64,000 nucleotides of DNA, from NCBI GenBank assembly GCA_016178015.1, contig JACOUB010000032.1:1-64000 (forward strand), read 5' to 3'. The notes beneath the pieces are model-generated. The model was not told the origin of the DNA. It did no database searches and saw nothing but the letters and a program-made list of their open reading frames with translations. The translations under genes and the position numbers were made by a program. Shown here piece by piece: positions 18,151 to 26,646 of this stretch. Positions within the stretch are counted from its first letter, which is position 1. Each line of letters begins with the position of its first letter. This stretch comes from Methylocystis sp. Lineage in GTDB: Bacteria; Pseudomonadota; Alphaproteobacteria; Rhizobiales; Beijerinckiaceae.

Positions 18151-19668
18151 TTAGAGGTCGTGCCCCGAATAAGAGCAATTGAACGATTTGTTGAGAAGCG
18201 GGAAATCGGCGACGATGTTGCCTTCGATCGCCGCTTCCAGCAGCGGCCACTGGAGCCAAGAGGGATCGCGCAGATGGCATCGCTCGACTGCGCCGGTCGC
18301 GCCGATCCTCACCCAGGCGAAAATGTCGCCGCGAAAGCCTTCGACGAGCGCTGCGCCTTCAAGCGTTTCGCCTGAAGCCGGCGCATTCTCGGTCAGCAGC
18401 GGCCCGGCGGGGAGGCGCTCGAGCATCTGTTCGATCAAAACGAGCGACGCCCTGACCTCGTCGAAGCGCACCCAGACGCGTGCGTCGACATCGCCTTCGC
18501 TGCCCGCCCCGATGGGGAAGGAGAACTCCGCATATGGCGCATAGCCCGGCGCGCGGCGCGCATCGAAACTGCGACCCGAGGCGCGTCCGATAAAGCCGCC
18601 GCAGCCGTATTGAGTCGCCAGTTCCGGGCGCAGAAAGCCCGCGCCGACCGTGCGATCTTGCAGCGACGTCGTGTCGCCGTAGAGTCGCATGAAGAGGGGA
18701 ATGAGTTTTCCCGCCTCGCTCAGCAGGGCGCGCAGCGTGCGCTCGCCCTCCGGCGTCAAGTCGGCGGCGACGCCGCCGGGTACGATGCGATCCATCATCA
18801 GCCTGTGGCCGAAACACGTGCGCGCGGTTCGCAGAACGCGTTCGCGCAGAATACCGCAGTGCGTATGCATCAGGGAAAAGGAGGCATCGTTGCAGATCGC
18901 GCCGATGTCGCCGACGTGATTGGCGATGCGCTCGAGTTCGGCCATCAGCGCGCGCAGCAAGATGGCGCGGCGCGGGACATCGATCGCAAGGGCGGCTTCG
19001 ACAGTGTGGGCGAAAGCGAGGGCGTAGGCGACGGTGCTGTCTCCGGACACGCGCCCGGCGAGACGCGCGGCGCGCTCGAGCGGCGCAGCGACCATCAGTC
19101 GCTCGACGCCTTTGTGGACGTAGCCGAGCCGCTCCTCGAGGCGGACGACGATCTCCCCATTCGCCGAAAAGCGGAAGTGGCCGGGCTCGATGACGCCGGC
19201 GTGCACGGGGCCGACCGGAATCTGGTGGAGTGGCGCGTTTTCCGCAGCCAGAAAGTCGTACGGGTCGCCGGCGGCGGCGCACGGGCGCGGTCCTGCGCCG
19301 GGGCGGCGCACCCCCCAGCGGCCATGATCGAGCCAGCGCCGCCGATCGGACGATCCTTCCGCCTCGAGCCCATAAATGTCGCGGATCGCCCGCTCGAACC
19401 GCAAGGCCGGCGGATGCATGTGAGCGCCGGACGGATAGCAGCCATCCGGACATTCGATCGTGATGATCCCGATCTGCAAGGATTCATGGTCCAAGATCGC
19501 CATGTGAACATCGGCGCCGTCGCTCCACAGGCTCAGCATGTCGCCATGGCCTTTGCTGATCTCGCGGACGGCGCGCAACCAGCTCGTGTGATCGACGACA
19601 CAGCGCGGCCAGGGCCGCGATTGTTCGACGTGGCGTCCATTGCTCATGGCGTCGCGAAGCGATTTCAT
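18151..19668 (-). CDS. hyfG: Hydrogenase-4 / complex I large subunit-like, NiFe ligands lost (HyfG family)
   Basis: This 505-residue protein has a short NuoC-like N-terminal region (HPPALRFERAIRDIYGLEAEG, about 85-105) followed by a NuoD/HyfG-like domain (IPVGPVHAGVIEPGHFRF, RLGYVHKGVERLM). Where active hydrogenases carry RVCGIC, this protein reads RVSGDST (206-212). The C-terminal DPCxxC is replaced by a stretch ending SFNCSYSGHDL, with one cysteine. It should therefore not bind a NiFe centre. Homologs are sometimes mislabelled HypE. The start has GAGGGA upstream and lies 19 bases from hyfF. It probably couples an unknown redox reaction to the membrane subunits. Confidence 0.85.
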   Translation of the reverse strand: MKSLRDAMSNGRHVEQSRPWPRCVVDHTSWLRAVREISKGHGDMLSLWSDGADVHMAILDHESLQIGIITIECPDGCYPSGAHMHPPALRFERAIRDIYGLEAEGSSDRRRWLDHGRWGVRRPGAGPRPCAAAGDPYDFLAAENAPLHQIPVGPVHAGVIEPGHFRFSANGEIVVRLEERLGYVHKGVERLMVAAPLERAARLAGRVSGDSTVAYALAFAHTVEAALAIDVPRRAILLRALMAELERIANHVGDIGAICNDASFSLMHTHCGILRERVLRTARTCFGHRLMMDRIVPGGVAADLTPEGERTLRALLSEAGKLIPLFMRLYGDTTSLQDRTVGAGFLRPELATQYGCGGFIGRASGRSFDARRAPGYAPYAEFSFPIGAGSEGDVDARVWVRFDEVRASLVLIEQMLERLPAGPLLTENAPASGETLEGAALVEGFRGDIFAWVRIGATGAVERCHLRDPSWLQWPLLEAAIEGNIVADFPLLNKSFNCSYSGHDL

Positions 19669-19687
19669 GCGCCTGTTCCCTCGAAAC

Positions 19688-21136
19688 CTATCCTAACAGC
19701 CGCGCGACGTTCTGGAACCACGCGACCAGATGGGAGGGCAAATAAAGCCCCGCCGCCAGCACCAACGACAGATGCGCAAACAGCGGCACGAACGAGGCTT
19801 CCACCTTGCCTGCGCCTCCCGCGGGTTCTCCGAACGCCAGTCCGGTGATGCGCGTCAGCAGCGCGCCGAACGCCACCAGCAAGCCAAACACCAACGGGAT
19901 GGCCAGCAGCGGCTGGCGCGCGAAGGTCGAACTGACCACCAGGAACTCGCTCATGAAAATGCCGAGCGGCGGCAGGCCGGCGATGGCCATGACGCCGACG
20001 ACGAGACCCCAGCCGAGCATCGGATGGCTTTCGGTCAACCCGCGGATGTCGGCGATTTTCTGCGTGCCCTTGACCTGGGCGATGTGTCCGACGGCGAAGA
20101 AGATCGCCGACTTGGTCAAACTGTGCATCGTCATGTGCAGCAGGCCGGCGAAATTGGCGAGCGGCCCGCCCATGCCGAAGGCGAAAGTAATGATGCCCAT
20201 ATGCTCGATCGACGAATAGGCGAACATGCGCTTGATGTCGTCGCGGCGGTAGAGCATGAAGCCGGCGAAGATGAGCGACACGAGGCCGAGCGTCACCATG
20301 AGCGGCCCCGGCGCGATGGCCGCGGCGTTGGCGGCGAGCAGCATCTTGAAGCGCAAGATCGCGTAAAGCGCGACGTTGAGCAGGAGGCCCGACAAGACCG
20401 CCGAGATCGGCGTCGGACCCTCGGCATGCGCGTCCGGCAGCCAGGCGTGCATCGGCGCGAGCCCCACCTTGGTCCCATAGCCCAACATCAGAAAGACGAA
20501 CGCGACGTTGAGCAGTCTCGGACTGAAGTCCGCCGCTTGCCGCATCAGGGACGTCCACACCATGGCGTCGTAGCCCTGCCCGAGCACCGGCTCCGCCGAC
20601 ATGTAGACGAGGATCGTGCCAAACAGCGCCAGCGCGATGCCGACGCTGCCGAGGATGAAATACTTCCAGGCGGCCTCCAACGCCTCGTGCGTGCGATAGA
20701 TGCCGACCATCAGCACGGTGGTGAGCGTCGCGAGTTCGATCGCCACCCACATCAGCCCGATGTTGTTGGCCAGCAGCCCCAGGTTCATGGCGAACATGAG
20801 CGACTGGTACATGGCGTGGTAGAAACGCATATACGCAGGCGTCAGTTTTCCGGTCTCGATTTCGTGGCCGATGTAGCTCGCGCTGAAGGCGCTGGTCGTG
20901 AAACCGACAAACGTCGAGAGCACGACGAAGACGATGTTCAAATCGTCGACGAACAGATATTGGCCGGGCGCCGGTCGATCGAACAGAAGCCAGATCGCGC
21001 ACGCAAAGGTCGCGCCGGCCGAGACGACGTTGATGCGCGACGTCAGACGGTAGCTGGATAGAAGCGCGAGACCGCACGCGGATAGAGCCGGCACAGCCAG
21101 CAGCGCCCCGATCGCAACGGACGCCACGTCGTTCAT
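19688..21136 (-). CDS. hyfF: Hydrogenase-4 membrane subunit F-like (antiporter family)
   Basis: This 482-residue, many-helix membrane protein of the NuoL/M/N / Mrp antiporter family has LGYGTKVGLAPMHAWLPDAH, containing the conserved lysine and the histidine-proline broken helix. EGPTPISAVLSG and YSSIEHMGIITF follow. The frame is open upstream, but the start is set at 21136 (MNDVASVAIGALL), which overlaps the hyfE stop by 4 bases. It is a likely ion-translocating subunit of the Ehr-type complex. Confidence 0.88.
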   Translation of the reverse strand: MNDVASVAIGALLAVPALSACGLALLSSYRLTSRINVVSAGATFACAIWLLFDRPAPGQYLFVDDLNIVFVVLSTFVGFTTSAFSASYIGHEIETGKLTPAYMRFYHAMYQSLMFAMNLGLLANNIGLMWVAIELATLTTVLMVGIYRTHEALEAAWKYFILGSVGIALALFGTILVYMSAEPVLGQGYDAMVWTSLMRQAADFSPRLLNVAFVFLMLGYGTKVGLAPMHAWLPDAHAEGPTPISAVLSGLLLNVALYAILRFKMLLAANAAAIAPGPLMVTLGLVSLIFAGFMLYRRDDIKRMFAYSSIEHMGIITFAFGMGGPLANFAGLLHMTMHSLTKSAIFFAVGHIAQVKGTQKIADIRGLTESHPMLGWGLVVGVMAIAGLPPLGIFMSEFLVVSSTFARQPLLAIPLVFGLLVAFGALLTRITGLAFGEPAGGAGKVEASFVPLFAHLSLVLAAGLYLPSHLVAWFQNVARLLG

Positions 21137-21795
21137 CGATATTCCCCGCGAAACTGGTCGAGCTGGTGCACATCGACGGTGTCGAAGCGCTCGCGAATGC
21201 GAAACAGGAAGACGCCGATCACGATGAAGGCGATCAGCACCGAGAAAGCGACGCTGATCTCGACCACGAGCGGCATGCCCTTGGCGCCGGCGGCGGCGAG
21301 AATGAGCCCGTTCTCGAGCGACATGAAGCCGATGACCTGGCTGACGGCGTTGCGGCGCGTCACCATCATGAGCAGCCCGAGCAGCACGACCGAGAGCGCG
21401 AAGGCGAGGTCCTCGCGCGCCAGCGGGTCGGCGGCGGCCGTCGCCCGCAGCATCACGACCATGGACAAAGCGACGAGGCCAATGCCGACGAGCATGGTGA
21501 CGCCGACCCCGCCGATGATTTCGACGGTGCGATGAATGCGCAGGCGCACCATGATCCGCCGCAGGCTCAGTGGAATGATCAGCGCCTTGAAGATCAGGGC
21601 GATCGCCGCCGTCACGAAGAGATGCCAGGCGCGCTGGGTATAGGCCTGCCAACCGACCGACAACGACAGAACCACGGCATGCAGGGTGAAGATGTTGATC
21701 AGCCCCGACATGCGGTCCTGGTAAAGCAGCATGAAACTGACCAGCACGAGACCGCCGGCAAACAGATGCGCAATGTCGAACGATAGGTTCCCCAT
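21133..21795 (-). CDS. hyfE: Hydrogenase-4 membrane subunit E-like (NuoK-related)
   Basis: This 220-residue, six-to-seven-helix membrane protein resembles HyfE, whose C-terminal part corresponds to NuoK of complex I. FMSLENGLILAAAG carries the conserved glutamate (SLEN) placed in a membrane helix. The start MGNLSFDIAHLF at 21795 has GGAGCC upstream and lies one base from the hyfC stop; an ATG at 21816 would overlap hyfC. It is a membrane-arm component that sits between hyfC and hyfF in the operon. Confidence 0.86.
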   Translation of the reverse strand: MGNLSFDIAHLFAGGLVLVSFMLLYQDRMSGLINIFTLHAVVLSLSVGWQAYTQRAWHLFVTAAIALIFKALIIPLSLRRIMVRLRIHRTVEIIGGVGVTMLVGIGLVALSMVVMLRATAAADPLAREDLAFALSVVLLGLLMMVTRRNAVSQVIGFMSLENGLILAAAGAKGMPLVVEISVAFSVLIAFIVIGVFLFRIRERFDTVDVHQLDQFRGEYR

Positions 21796-21796
21796 C

Positions 21797-22750
21797 TCAA
21801 AGGCTCCGTGACACAAAAAGCAGCAACGTGCCGAGAAGGCCGAGCATCAGCGCCGCGCCGAGGAACTCGGGCACGCGGAACACCCGCATTTTCGCGGTCG
21901 AGGTTTCGAACAATGCGAGGAAGAAGCCGCCGACGGCCAGCTTGATCGCGTAAGCAACCGCGCCGAACGCCATGTCGCGCGGGCCGGCCCCATAAGGCGC
22001 CAGTCCCCATGGAAAGAAGATGCAGGCGATCAACGAGAGGTACATGAGAAGCTTCAATGCCGCGGCCAGCTCAATGACCGCGAGATGGCGCCCGGAATAT
22101 TCTAGAACCATCGCTTCGTGCACCATTGTGAGCTCGAGATGCGTCGCCGGGTTATCGACCGGAATGCGGCCGTTCTCGGCGATCGCGACGATGACGAGAC
22201 CGATCAAGGCGAGGCCGATCGAAACGCGCAATTCAAGATGCGACAGCATATGTGCGGCGACGACCGAGAGCTGCGTCGAACCGGCGATGAGCGAGACGAT
22301 AAACACGATCATGATCATCGCCGGCTCGGCGAGCGAGGCGAACATCGCCTCGCGCGAGGAGCCGATGCCGCCGAAGCTCGTTCCGACGTCCATGCCGGCG
22401 AGCGCCAGAAAGAAGCGAGCGCTGCCGAGCAGGGCGGTGATGGCGATGAGATCGGCGGACCAGCTGAACATCAGACCGGTGGCGAAAGTCGGCACGAGCG
22501 CTGCAGCCACCCAGGTCGCAGCGAAGATCGCATAGGGCGCTGTCCGAAACAGCCAGGAGGCGTTGTCGGCGAGCACCACTTCCTTGCGCAGGAGCCTGAG
22601 AAGATCACGGTACGGCTGCAAGATCGAGGGGCCGCGTCTCCGTAACAGCCGCGCTTTGACGCTCCGCGTGAAGCCGAGCAGGAGCGGGGCCAGAGCCAGC
22701 ACGACAATCATTTGCGCGCCCTGGGCGGCGAGATCGACGATCAGGGCCAT
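21797..22750 (-). CDS. hyfC: Hydrogenase-4 membrane subunit C-like (NuoH family)
   Basis: This 317-residue membrane protein is of the respiratory complex I subunit 1 (NuoH) / HyfC family. Conserved blocks are RLLRRRGPSILQPYRDLLRLL, a cytoplasmic loop, GIGSSREAMFASLAEPAMIMI and NPATHLELTMVHEAMVLEYSG. The last two blocks hold the acidic residues that line the path between the peripheral arm and the membrane. It overlaps the hyfB stop by 10 bases. It should anchor HyfG and HyfI to the membrane. Confidence 0.9.
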   Translation of the reverse strand: MALIVDLAAQGAQMIVVLALAPLLLGFTRSVKARLLRRRGPSILQPYRDLLRLLRKEVVLADNASWLFRTAPYAIFAATWVAAALVPTFATGLMFSWSADLIAITALLGSARFFLALAGMDVGTSFGGIGSSREAMFASLAEPAMIMIVFIVSLIAGSTQLSVVAAHMLSHLELRVSIGLALIGLVIVAIAENGRIPVDNPATHLELTMVHEAMVLEYSGRHLAVIELAAALKLLMYLSLIACIFFPWGLAPYGAGPRDMAFGAVAYAIKLAVGGFFLALFETSTAKMRVFRVPEFLGAALMLGLLGTLLLFVSRSL

Positions 22751-24741
22751 GCCGCCACCACAAAAAGCAGACCGACGAGGGCGACGAAGACGAGGCTCAA
22801 ATATCCTCGTATGGTCAGGAAATGCAGCTGGTTGAGCTGGTCGGCGCCGAACTCGACGCCTCTCGCGATCGGCGTATACAAAACGTCCCAGGCGCGATCG
22901 CGAATCGTTATGTCGAGGCGGGCGGCGCGCGCATCGCCCGGCGCCGGCATGTCCACACGCTCGCGCGCGCCGAAGGCGACGCCGCCGAGAATGCGACGGA
23001 TCGGCTGGGCGAAACTGCTGGCGGTGTATTGGGTGGCGGGACTCGGGTCAGGATAGCCGCAATCCCATGCCGGCCCGCGTCGCAAGGCATGCGAGCCGAA
23101 ACGATGGATGATCTGGGCGGCGACCAGAGCAGAGAAAACGATGAACACAAAGACCAGCAACCCATTATAGGAGCTGCGGCTTTCGGCGATCGGCACGATC
23201 GAGAGCCACTCGATGCCGAGCTGCGCCGGCATGCGGTCGCCGACGAGACTCTTTACCACCGGCGCCAGCGCGTCGATGAAGAGGCCCGGCGCGATCCCGG
23301 CGACAAGACACAGCGCCGCGAACACAAACATCGCCGCCAGCGAAAAGCGATCGGTCTCGCGCCCGCGTTCGGCCGCCTCCGAGCGCGGTCGGCCGAGGAA
23401 CGTCACGCCGAAGGCCTTCACGAAACAGGCGGCGGCGAGCGCGGCCGAGAGCGCCAGCAGTCCGCCAACCGCCGGCACCAGGAACTTCAGTCCCCACGAC
23501 GACAGTTGCGGGCTCAACAGGATCGCCTGGAAGGTCAGCCATTCCGAAACGAAGCCGTTGAACGGCGGCAATGCCGAGATGGCGATGCACCCCACCAGGA
23601 AGGCGAACGCCGTCTGCGGCATGCGATGAATGAGGCCGCCGAGATGCTCCATGTCGCGCTCGCCGGTGCTGGTCAGCACGGCGCCCGCGCCAAAGAACAA
23701 CAGGCTTTTGAACACAGAGTGGTTGAAGACGTGCAGAAGCCCGGCGGTCAGCGAGAGCGCCGCCGCTGAGGGCATGGCGTAGGCCTCAAAGGCCAGCGCC
23801 AGACCCAGTCCGATGAAGATGATGCCGATATTCTCGACGCTGTGATAAGCGAGCAGCCGTTTCAGATCGTGCTGCATCAACGCGTAGAGCACGCCCATCA
23901 CCGCCGTGACGCCGCCCAACGAGAGCACCACGAGGCTCCACCACCAAGCCGGCGGTCCAAGCAGGTCGAACACGATGCGCACGAATCCGTAGACGGCGAC
24001 TTTCGTCATCACGCCGCTCATCAACGCCGAGACGTGGCTCGGGGCGGCCGGATGCGCGAGCGGCAGCCAAATATGCAAGGGAACGAGGCCCGCTTTCGAT
24101 CCGGCGCCGAGCAGAGTCAACGCCAGCACGAGCCCGGGCTTCCAGGGGCTGTGCGTCGCCGCGCGGATCGCCGCGAAGGCATAACCGCTCGGCGCGGCAA
24201 TCAACCCGAACGCCATCAACAGGGCGAGCGTTCCAAAGCTCGCCATCGTCAGATAGACGAAGCCCGCGCGTCGGTTCTCGGCGACGTGGTGGTGGGCGAG
24301 CACCAGCGCCCATGACGAGAGCGACATGAACTCCCAGGCGACCAGAAAGCTGAAGGCGTCGTCGGCCACGATCACCAGGTTCATGCCGGCGAGGAAGGCG
24401 GGAAAGAACGGCAGGACGCGGGAGGGATGTTGCTCGTGGGCGCCATAGCCGATCGCGTAGAAGCTTGCCGCAGCGCCGGTTAGATTGATAACCGTGAGGA
24501 AAAAGGCGCTCAGCGCGTCCAGCCGGAAATGCGCCCCGACCCATGGCAGGCCGAGCGGCAACGCCGCCGTTTCGGCGACGGCGCCCAGATGCGTGACGCC
24601 AGCGCCGAGGAGGAGCAAACAGACGCCGCAACACAGAGCATAGACGATGCGGCTCGCCGCGATCCTTCCGGTCATCGCGACCGCGAGAACGCTTGTCGCA
24701 AGCAAGGCGCCGACGCTCCACAGCACGACCATGATCGACAT
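22741..24741 (-). CDS. hyfB: Hydrogenase-4 membrane subunit B-like (NuoL/MrpA family)
   Basis: This 666-residue polytopic protein is a proton-pumping antiporter-like subunit. LGAGSKAGLVPLHIWLPLAHP carries the conserved lysine and histidine, and WEFMSLSSWALVLAHHH carries the acidic residue of the first bundle. YHSVENIGIIFIGLG and PPFNGFVSEWLTFQAI are further family blocks. About 16 transmembrane helices are expected. It follows the XRE regulator by 6 bases, so regulator and complex are cotranscribed. DabB-type CO2-uptake proteins share this fold, but no DabA/DUF2309 gene is adjacent. Confidence 0.9.
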   Translation of the reverse strand: MSIMVVLWSVGALLATSVLAVAMTGRIAASRIVYALCCGVCLLLLGAGVTHLGAVAETAALPLGLPWVGAHFRLDALSAFFLTVINLTGAAASFYAIGYGAHEQHPSRVLPFFPAFLAGMNLVIVADDAFSFLVAWEFMSLSSWALVLAHHHVAENRRAGFVYLTMASFGTLALLMAFGLIAAPSGYAFAAIRAATHSPWKPGLVLALTLLGAGSKAGLVPLHIWLPLAHPAAPSHVSALMSGVMTKVAVYGFVRIVFDLLGPPAWWWSLVVLSLGGVTAVMGVLYALMQHDLKRLLAYHSVENIGIIFIGLGLALAFEAYAMPSAAALSLTAGLLHVFNHSVFKSLLFFGAGAVLTSTGERDMEHLGGLIHRMPQTAFAFLVGCIAISALPPFNGFVSEWLTFQAILLSPQLSSWGLKFLVPAVGGLLALSAALAAACFVKAFGVTFLGRPRSEAAERGRETDRFSLAAMFVFAALCLVAGIAPGLFIDALAPVVKSLVGDRMPAQLGIEWLSIVPIAESRSSYNGLLVFVFIVFSALVAAQIIHRFGSHALRRGPAWDCGYPDPSPATQYTASSFAQPIRRILGGVAFGARERVDMPAPGDARAARLDITIRDRAWDVLYTPIARGVEFGADQLNQLHFLTIRGYLSLVFVALVGLLFVVAAWP

Positions 24742-24747
24742 CGCCGC

Positions 24748-25068
24748 CTACCTGCCTTCGCGAAGCGACGATGGGGTCGTCATCTCTGCGTCGTCTCCGG
24801 CGCCGCCGCGGGAGGCAGGGACGGATGCCTTCAGGCGGACGCCGCGTCCCGTGGCCCGACTGATCGTCCCTTCGCCGATGAGCTCGATGCCGACCCCCTC
24901 GAGAGCGGCAATCAGTTTGGTCAGCGAATCGACATTGCCGCGGATGAGCCCCTCGCTCGTCTCCATTCGTTGGATGGTGGGCAGCGACAGGCCCGACAGG
25001 TCCGCCAGCTTGCGCTGGTCCAGGCCGGCGAGCGCCCGCGCCGCCCGAAGCTGAGCCGCAGTTATCAT
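24748..25068 (-). CDS. XRE-family helix-turn-helix regulator heading the hyf-like operon
   Basis: This 106-residue protein has a Cro/C1-type helix-turn-helix at about 3-60 (TAAQLRAARALAGLDQRKLA, LSLPTIQRMETSEG). A short strand-like segment follows (LEGVGIELIGEG), then a polar tail. The ATG at 25068 is preferred over an in-frame one at 25152, because homologs start with MITAAQLRAARAL. A 13-base palindrome lies 17 bases upstream of this ATG and may be its operator. The 6-base gap to hyfB makes it a likely autoregulator of the complex. Its signal is unknown. Confidence 0.8.
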   Translation of the reverse strand: MITAAQLRAARALAGLDQRKLADLSGLSLPTIQRMETSEGLIRGNVDSLTKLIAALEGVGIELIGEGTISRATGRGVRLKASVPASRGGAGDDAEMTTPSSLREGR

Positions 25069-25084
25069 GTCTAAACCATCAGTT

Positions 25085-25097
25085 ATTCGCAGCGAAT
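25085..25097. promoter_or_regulatory. Candidate operator palindrome upstream of the XRE/hyf operon
   Basis: ATTCGC-A-GCGAAT is a perfect 13-base palindrome, 17 bases before the ATG of the XRE regulator. The position fits an autoregulatory operator overlapping the leader. No convincing sigma-70 promoter was identified next to it. Assignment is by position and symmetry only. Confidence 0.35.
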
Positions 25098-25252
25098 CGT
25101 GATTTGTTAGCCTTAGAACATAAACGAGGGGCAACACAAGAGGGTGCGACAATGGCCATTTTGCCCCGCACGATCGATTTTGCTAGAGAGCTTCAAACAA
25201 GAGCGGGCGCGCCCTGCCCAGCAAACTCTCCGCGCGCCGAGGCGCTGCAAAA

Positions 25253-25858
25253 ATGGAAAAATTCGTCAAGCTGACCGGCGTCGCCGCGCCGCTCGAGATC
25301 ATGAACGTCGACACCGACATGATCATCCCCAAGCAGTATCTGAAGACCATCGCGCGGACCGGCCTTGGCAAGGGCCTGTTCGCCGAGATGCGCTATCAGG
25401 AGGACGGTTCGGAGAACGCGGACTTCGTGCTCAACAAGCCTGCTTATCGCAACGCCAACATCCTGCTGGCGGGAGACAATTTCGGGTGCGGTTCGTCGCG
25501 CGAGCATGCGCCCTGGGCGCTGCTCGATTTCGGCATTCGCTGCGTCATCGCGACCAGCTTCGCCGACATCTTCTATAACAACTGTTTCAAGAACGGCATA
25601 TTGCCGATCAAGGTTGCGCAGGCCGACCTGGACAGGCTGTTGGACGACGCCAAGCGCGGCGCCAACGCCACGCTCTCCGTCGATCTCGAGGCTCAGGAGA
25701 TTCGCGGCCCCGACGGCGGCGTCGTGAAGTTCGACATCGACCCGTTCCGCAAACGTTGCCTGCTCGAGGGACTGGACGACATCGGCCTCACCCTTGAAAA
25801 AGCGGAAAAGATCGACGCATACGAAAAGCAGGCGGCGGCGGCGCGGCCGTGGGCGTAA
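25253..25858 (+). CDS. leuD: 3-isopropylmalate dehydratase small subunit
   Basis: This 201-residue swivel-domain subunit of isopropylmalate isomerase has family blocks [32 protein letters not shown] and [17 protein letters not shown]. With LeuC it interconverts 2- and 3-isopropylmalate in leucine biosynthesis. Its partner leuC lies 17 kb away on the other strand in this window. It is divergent from the XRE/hyf operon across about 185 bases. A strong hairpin follows the stop. Confidence 0.95.
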   Translation: MEKFVKLTGVAAPLEIMNVDTDMIIPKQYLKTIARTGLGKGLFAEMRYQEDGSENADFVLNKPAYRNANILLAGDNFGCGSSREHAPWALLDFGIRCVIATSFADIFYNNCFKNGILPIKVAQADLDRLLDDAKRGANATLSVDLEAQEIRGPDGGVVKFDIDPFRKRCLLEGLDDIGLTLEKAEKIDAYEKQAAAARPWA

Positions 25859-25960
25859 ATCTCACGCCCATCGCGGGGCGCGGATGCGGGCGGCGCGCCG
25901 TCCTAGTGGCCTGCGTCGTTCAAAATGAAGGGTTCGTGAAACAATCAGATTGTTTCGATT

Positions 25961-26024
25961 TGCGAGCCTGAAGGCTCGCGGTCCAAGCGACGCGGAACCC
26001 GGACCGCGAGCCTTCAGGCTCGCA
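25961..26024. repeat. Perfect inverted repeat (24-base arms) downstream of leuD
   Basis: The arms at 25961-25984 and 26001-26024 are exact reverse complements around a 16-base loop. Each arm contains its own smaller palindrome, GAGCCTGAAGGCTC. It lies between the convergent leuD and DUF3775 genes and could act as a bidirectional terminator. There is no T-run, so it may simply be a mobile palindromic repeat. Confidence 0.8.
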
Positions 26025-26113
26025 TTCGAGCAACCTCCGACGAGAGTCCGATCCTATCAATTTCGCTGACGCAGGCCGCTAGCAAGCCAATGGCGCAACA
26101 GTCATTGGCGATT

Positions 26114-26503
26114 TCACTCGAAGTCTTCGCAACTCTCGTCGAATTCGGCGAGGCCCGCCTCGAGATAGGCGGCAAGCAGCGGCATGCCGAGCAGATACCG
26201 CGAGGTCGGCGTCGTCCGCTGTTCACGCGCCTGCGCGACGGCGCTGTCCCACTCATTGGCGGAAAAGTCGCCGCGCCCGACCCATGCGAGGGCCACCAGT
26301 TCGCATTGTTCGTCTTCGTCCATGGCTTCGATGAACTCGGCTGCTTCCTTGCGGATGCCGGAATAGGCTTCCTCCGTTAAGACGGAGACGAACTTGTCGT
26401 CGGTCGGATTCGATGAATCCGCCTCCATTCCTTCGTCCTCGGATTCGAGCTCACGCGCCTTGACGATTACGAAACATACTTTTTGGGTGTTGATGTCCGG
26501 CAT
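26114..26503 (-). CDS. DUF3775 domain-containing protein
   Basis: This 129-residue acidic, soluble protein starts MPDINTQKVCFVIVKARE. The C-terminal part (LGMPLLAAYLEAGLAEFDES) and the central ALAWVGRGDF block are the pattern of the DUF3775 family, common in alphaproteobacteria and without known function. In-frame sequence upstream to 26617 lacks homology features, so the ATG at 26503 was chosen. No operon partner is evident: the next upstream gene on this strand starts beyond 26647. Confidence 0.75.
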   Translation of the reverse strand: MPDINTQKVCFVIVKARELESEDEGMEADSSNPTDDKFVSVLTEEAYSGIRKEAAEFIEAMDEDEQCELVALAWVGRGDFSANEWDSAVAQAREQRTTPTSRYLLGMPLLAAYLEAGLAEFDESCEDFE

Positions 26504-26646
26504 CGTTTGCGTCCTCGGTTGTGCGAGACTTGTCCCGGCTCCCTCGCCTCGCGCCCGCAACCTGCGCTGACCCATTGTATCTGGAGCCGGCGCCAACCGC
26601 CAGTACTGGGCGCCCAACCGACGTCCATGCCCAATCGGGAAATCTG

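Noticed and set aside
18151-19668. Calling the hyfG-like gene a functional NiFe hydrogenase, or HypE
   Set aside because: The NiFe-ligating cysteine motifs are missing, and HypE is an unrelated maturation enzyme; the homology is to NuoD/HyfG.
22741-24741. DabB-type subunit of a CO2-concentrating complex
   Set aside because: No DUF2309 (DabA) gene is adjacent, and the rest of the operon is clearly hyf-like.
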